Origin: Clostridium sp. CAG:413
GTDB lineage: Bacteria; Bacillota; Clostridia; Oscillospirales; Acutalibacteraceae
Assembly: GCA_000431775.1 (NCBI GenBank)
Contig: FR888240.1
Location: forward strand, 1 to 8,596
DNA: 8,596 nucleotides
Direction of reading: 5' to 3'
Shown: piece after piece, positions 6,531 to 8,596 of the stretch
How positions within the stretch are numbered: the first letter of the stretch is position 1
Layout of the letters: the number at the start of each line of letters is the position of its first letter
The notes under the pieces: model-generated
Databases searched by the model: none
What the model saw: only the letters and a program-made list of their open reading frames with translations
Told to the model about the DNA's origin: nothing
Made by a program: the position numbers and the translations under genes

Positions 6531-7100
6531 TTATCCAAAGATGATCTTACCGTCATCAATGGACTTAATAACTGCCAGAGATTCGAGATGATATCCCTTT
6601 TTGCGAAGCTCGTCGCCGCCGGGCTGGAAGCCCTTCTCGACCACGATGCCTATGCCCTCGACCGAAGCGCCCGCCTGAGTGATAATGTCTATCAGCCCGT
6701 TGACGGCCTGGCCGTTTGCCATGAAGTCGTCGATGATGAGCACACGGTCGCCCTCATTGAGGTAATCCTTTGATATGCCGATGGTGGTGGTCACGCCCTT
6801 GGTGAAGGAGTGGACCTCGGCGGTGTAGAGATTGTTGCCCACATTCCTGTGAGCGCCTTTTTTGGCAAAAACAACAGGCACAGAAAAATATTGTGCAGTT
6901 ATACACGCTATTCCTATGCCTGAGGCTTCTATCGTAACTATTTTATTTATGTTTGAGGCTGCAAAAAGCCTGCGGAATTCCTTGCCGATCTCGCACAGCA
7001 ATCCCACGTCTATCTGATGGTTGAGGAACATATCGACTTTTATAATGTCCGAGCCAATGACCTTGCCCTGCTCGGCAATTCTCTGCTCCAGAAGCTCCAT
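6531..7100 (-). CDS. xpt: Xanthine phosphoribosyltransferase
   Basis: Cytosolic type I phosphoribosyltransferase of 189 aa (Bacillus Xpt is 194) that joins xanthine, and more weakly guanine, to PRPP to make XMP in purine salvage. Diagnostic marks are FLNHQID (25-31), TIEASGIG (56-63), the PRPP-binding motif VLIIDDFMANGQ (120-131) and EKGFQPGGDEL (155-165), all matching the Xpt branch rather than adenine or hypoxanthine enzymes. I chose the ATG at 7098-7100 because MELLEQRI aligns with the start of Bacillus Xpt and GAGG lies upstream, though at a rather long 11 nt. Longer in-frame starts would put the -10 box inside the gene. It is first in the operon, 27 nt before the BMP lipoprotein, which links the transporter to purines. 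A consensus-like promoter lies upstream and no purine riboswitch is visible. Confidence 0.93.
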   Translation of the reverse strand: MELLEQRIAEQGKVIGSDIIKVDMFLNHQIDVGLLCEIGKEFRRLFAASNINKIVTIEASGIGIACITAQYFSVPVVFAKKGAHRNVGNNLYTAEVHSFTKGVTTTIGISKDYLNEGDRVLIIDDFMANGQAVNGLIDIITQAGASVEGIGIVVEKGFQPGGDELRKKGYHLESLAVIKSIDDGKIIFG

Positions 7101-7156
7101 CGCAATCACATCCTCACCGAAAAATACAAAAAATGACGCTTGAAAAATACAATTCA

Positions 7157-7185
7157 ATTATAATTAACATTCGGTTAAAAATCAA
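7157..7185 (-). promoter_or_regulatory. xpt operon promoter with operator-like repeat in the spacer
   Basis: Minus strand: -35 TTGATT (7180-7185), 17-nt spacer, perfect -10 TATAAT (7157-7162). The start would lie near 7150, giving a leader of about 50 nt before the xpt ATG. The spacer holds the inverted repeat TTAAC-CGAAT-GTTAA (7164-7178), whose centre with its flank reads CCGAAT, one base off the CCGAAC core of the Bacillus PurR box. Regulation by a repressor sitting between -35 and -10 is an inference. Confidence 0.7.
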
Positions 7186-7205
7186 GACATTTTTTATATT
7201 TTGGG

Positions 7206-7229
7206 CTAATTCTGCATAATACCCAAAGA
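7206..7229. repeat. Short inverted repeat in the amidase-xpt intergenic region
   Basis: TTGGG and CCCAA (part of TTTGGG...CCCAAA at 7200-7230) form a 5-6 bp stem with a 16-nt loop, about 30 nt downstream of the amidase stop and upstream of the xpt promoter. No T-run follows on the minus strand, so it is not a convincing terminator. It may be a weak structure or a protein site. Confidence 0.25.
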
Positions 7230-7261
7230 TATTGTGGTTTTCGGAGTAATTTTTATCAATC

Positions 7262-8002
7262 CTACAATTGACGGATGAACTCGGCGTTGACGAATCCGGC
7301 GGTCGAGCCGTCCTCAATAAGGAACCAGTCGTTTACCCGTTCAAAGACCTTGACGACCGTGCCGTCAGGCAGGGCTGCGACGATGGGGGATTTGATGTCC
7401 GGCTTTTCGCGCACGTTTACCGCTCCGCCGTCGGTGGATATGACCGCCTGGCCGAAGTAGCGCACATCGACGAATTCGACCCCGAAATAGTCGGCGACCG
7501 AGATGGCGAGATTGCGTGCGATCTCATTTATATTGCGCGAGAGCCACGAAGCGTCAAGCAGGTTGTCGTGATACGCAAGCTCAAAGAGGATGGCGGGCAT
7601 ATTTGTCTTGTTAAGCTCGATAAAAGTGCCAAGGGGCAGTATCTTTATCCTGTCGGGCAGGGGATAGATCTCCTTGTAGTTGTTTGCGAATATCGTCGCC
7701 GCCCGCTGACCCTCGCGGCTGCCTGGGTAGTAATATATCTCCGCACCCCTGACGGTGCCGGCGTACGGGTCGGGCGCCGCGTTTGAATGCAAAGCGAGAT
7801 AGAAGTCATAGCCGCCCTCGTTTGCCTGCCTTGCGGAGTCGAGAGCCGTCATTGCAGGGTCGTTCCTGCCGAAGCGTATTCCGCTTGCGGCGAGATAAGG
7901 CTCCATGGCGTCGGCGATGAGGTTCATATAGTATTCCTCGCTGTTGCCCAAAACGGTCGTGTTATATTCCTGTGTGGACGGGCTTAAATAAATACTCGGC
8001 AT
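7262..8002 (-). CDS. N-acetylmuramoyl-L-alanine amidase with C-terminal SH3-like domain, no signal peptide
   Basis: Peptidoglycan hydrolase of 246 aa, expected to cut the bond between muramic acid and L-alanine. Residues 1-174 form an Amidase_3-type zinc hydrolase. LALHSNAAP (69-77) supplies a zinc histidine (His72), Glu22 or Glu23 in GNSEEYYMN is a likely second ligand, and ILFELAYHDN (138-147) holds the catalytic glutamate Glu141, with His145 nearby. The usual opening DPGHGG is replaced by SPSTQE, so the first zinc histidine is missing. This variant is, from memory, common in gut Clostridia. Residues about 190-246 form a bacterial SH3-like domain (GGAVNVREKP... DWFLIE...AGFVNAEFI) that would bind the cell wall. 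The protein starts directly with the first catalytic strand, with no signal peptide or lipobox. The start at 8000-8002 is fixed by AAGGAGGT 7 nt upstream. A sporulation or lysis role is possible but not shown. Confidence 0.85.
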   Translation of the reverse strand: MPSIYLSPSTQEYNTTVLGNSEEYYMNLIADAMEPYLAASGIRFGRNDPAMTALDSARQANEGGYDFYLALHSNAAPDPYAGTVRGAEIYYYPGSREGQRAATIFANNYKEIYPLPDRIKILPLGTFIELNKTNMPAILFELAYHDNLLDASWLSRNINEIARNLAISVADYFGVEFVDVRYFGQAVISTDGGAVNVREKPDIKSPIVAALPDGTVVKVFERVNDWFLIEDGSTAGFVNAEFIRQL

Positions 8003-8024
8003 GGGTAGCACCTCCTTCACGGCC

Positions 8025-8054
8025 ATTATATGCGGCTTTAATTTTGTTGACATT
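8025..8054 (-). promoter_or_regulatory. Possible amidase promoter, overlapping the sdaAB promoter
   Basis: On the minus strand a perfect -10 TATAAT (8025-8030) sits about 23 nt before the amidase start, but no good -35 is found at 16-18 nt (best candidates ATGTCA or TGTCAA). The start would be near 8018, leaving a leader of about 16 nt that just contains the ribosome binding site. The upstream part overlaps the -35 of the divergent plus-strand promoter. Confidence 0.4.
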
Positions 8055-8075
8055 CGGGGGAACATAAATTATAAT
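8047..8075 (+). promoter_or_regulatory. Consensus housekeeping promoter of sdaAB
   Basis: TTGACA (8047-8052), a 17-nt spacer and TATAAT (8070-8075): a perfect match to the vegetative sigma factor consensus in both boxes. The start is expected near 8082, giving a leader of about 25 nt to the sdaAB ATG at 8107. The strength of the match suggests high, largely constitutive expression unless an activator or repressor intervenes. Confidence 0.85.
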
Positions 8076-8106
8076 GAAATCATATTAATACTGGGAGAAT
8101 TGTGAA

Positions 8107-8596
8107 ATGGCTTTTATCAGCGTTTTTGACGTTATCGGCCCGAATATGGTCGGCCCCTCAAGCTCTCATACCGCGGGAGCAGCCTCTATCGCCCTGCTTG
8201 CGGGCAAAATGCTCGGCGAGCGGATAAAGAGCGTTAAATTCATCCTCTACGGTTCTTTTGCAGCGACCTATAACGGCCACGGCACCGACAGGGCGCTGCT
8301 CGGCGGCATAATGGGCTTTGCGACGGATGACGTGCGTATCCGTGACTCATTTGAATATGCCGATAAGGCGGGGATAGAGTATTCGTTTGAAGAGAACACA
8401 AACGAAACTGATATCCACCCGAACACCGTTGATATAGTTATGACGGGCGAGGGCGGCAGACGGCTCACCGTCAGGGGCGAATCCCTCGGCGGCGGCAAGG
8501 TCATGCTGACCCGAATCAACGGAGTGAAGGTGCAGTTCACAGGCGAATATCACGCTTTGATAGCCGTTTATGAGGATCACCCAGGCGTTGTGGCTG
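8107..8596 (+). CDS. sdaAB: L-serine dehydratase, iron-sulfur type, beta subunit (partial at 3' end)
   Basis: First 163 residues of the beta subunit of the oxygen-sensitive [4Fe-4S] L-serine ammonia-lyase, which converts L-serine to pyruvate and ammonia together with the alpha subunit. Marks seen are GPSSSHTAG (16-24), and YGSFAATYNGHGTDRALLGG (48-67), the hallmark of the N-terminal domain. TGEYHALIAVYEDHPGVVA (145-163) begins the C-terminal ACT domain. Bacillota beta subunits are about 220 aa, so about a quarter lies beyond the right edge, where the alpha subunit gene would be expected next. ATG at 8107-8109, GGGAGA 8 nt upstream. It is the only plus-strand gene, divergent from the amidase, and has a consensus promoter. 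Confidence 0.95.
   Translation, partial: MAFISVFDVIGPNMVGPSSSHTAGAASIALLAGKMLGERIKSVKFILYGSFAATYNGHGTDRALLGGIMGFATDDVRIRDSFEYADKAGIEYSFEENTNETDIHPNTVDIVMTGEGGRRLTVRGESLGGGKVMLTRINGVKVQFTGEYHALIAVYEDHPGVVA

Noticed and set aside
6504..6545. Internal promoter between xpt and the lipoprotein gene (TAATAT with ATGACG 18 nt upstream)
   Set aside because: Both boxes match the consensus at only four of six positions in AT-rich DNA; co-transcription from the xpt promoter explains the arrangement.
6057..6773. Plus-strand open frame (238 codons) spanning the lipoprotein/xpt junction
   Set aside because: Antisense to two well identified genes and their intergenic gap; no domain, and Cys/Val-rich shadow composition.
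7101..7157. Longer xpt start giving 19 extra N-terminal residues
   Set aside because: It would put the start codon on the -10 box, adds residues absent from known Xpt proteins, and lacks a ribosome binding site.
7268..7786. Plus-strand open frame (172 codons) antisense to the amidase
   Set aside because: The minus strand encodes a recognisable amidase plus SH3-like domain, so this is a shadow frame.
8003..8065. N-terminal extension of the amidase by 21 residues
   Set aside because: The extension contains the ribosome binding site of the chosen start and the likely -10 box, and it is not a signal peptide.

Overview
The window looks like a chromosomal segment of a GC-rich, endospore-forming Clostridia relative (Bacillota, perhaps the Oscillospiraceae/Ruminococcaceae). 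The reasons are a SpoIIID sporulation regulator, a BMP-type nucleoside/nucleobase ABC transporter, a two-subunit type L-serine dehydratase, a peptidoglycan amidase of the kind common in gut Clostridia, strong GGAGG ribosome binding sites and TTG/GTG starts. No mobile element, phage module, tRNA, rRNA or CRISPR array is visible. Seven complete genes plus spoIIID lie on the minus strand; one gene, cut by the right edge, lies on the plus strand.

Right to left, in the direction of most transcription: a partial L-serine dehydratase beta subunit gene (sdaAB, 8107 to the edge) runs outward on the plus strand from a consensus promoter. Divergent from it is a leaderless N-acetylmuramoyl-L-alanine amidase with a C-terminal SH3-like domain (7262-8002). 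Next comes a purine salvage and uptake operon with a good promoter at 7157-7185: xpt (xanthine phosphoribosyltransferase), a BMP lipoprotein, a duplicated-domain ABC ATPase and two permeases. It ends at a rho-independent terminator (1447-1485). Two strong hairpins separate the lipoprotein gene from the ATPase gene and probably raise the dose of the binding protein over the membrane parts.

Immediately after that terminator is spoIIID with a TTG start and a promoter matching the sporulation sigma-E pattern. It is followed by an inositol 2-dehydrogenase-type oxidoreductase (iolG) with its own promoter and an inverted repeat over the -10 box. A hairpin at the left edge is the likely end of the iolG transcript.

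Functionally the strongest story is xpt with the transporter: a purine base, or a nucleoside giving one, is bound outside by the lipoprotein, imported by the ABC complex, and trapped as a nucleotide by Xpt using PRPP. I did not find a convincing unknown system. The points most worth a second look are the xpt/BMP coupling without a purine riboswitch, the hairpin pair inside the operon, the sigma-E-like promoter of spoIIID, the amidase lacking a signal peptide and the usual first zinc histidine, and operator-like repeats at the xpt and iolG promoters.
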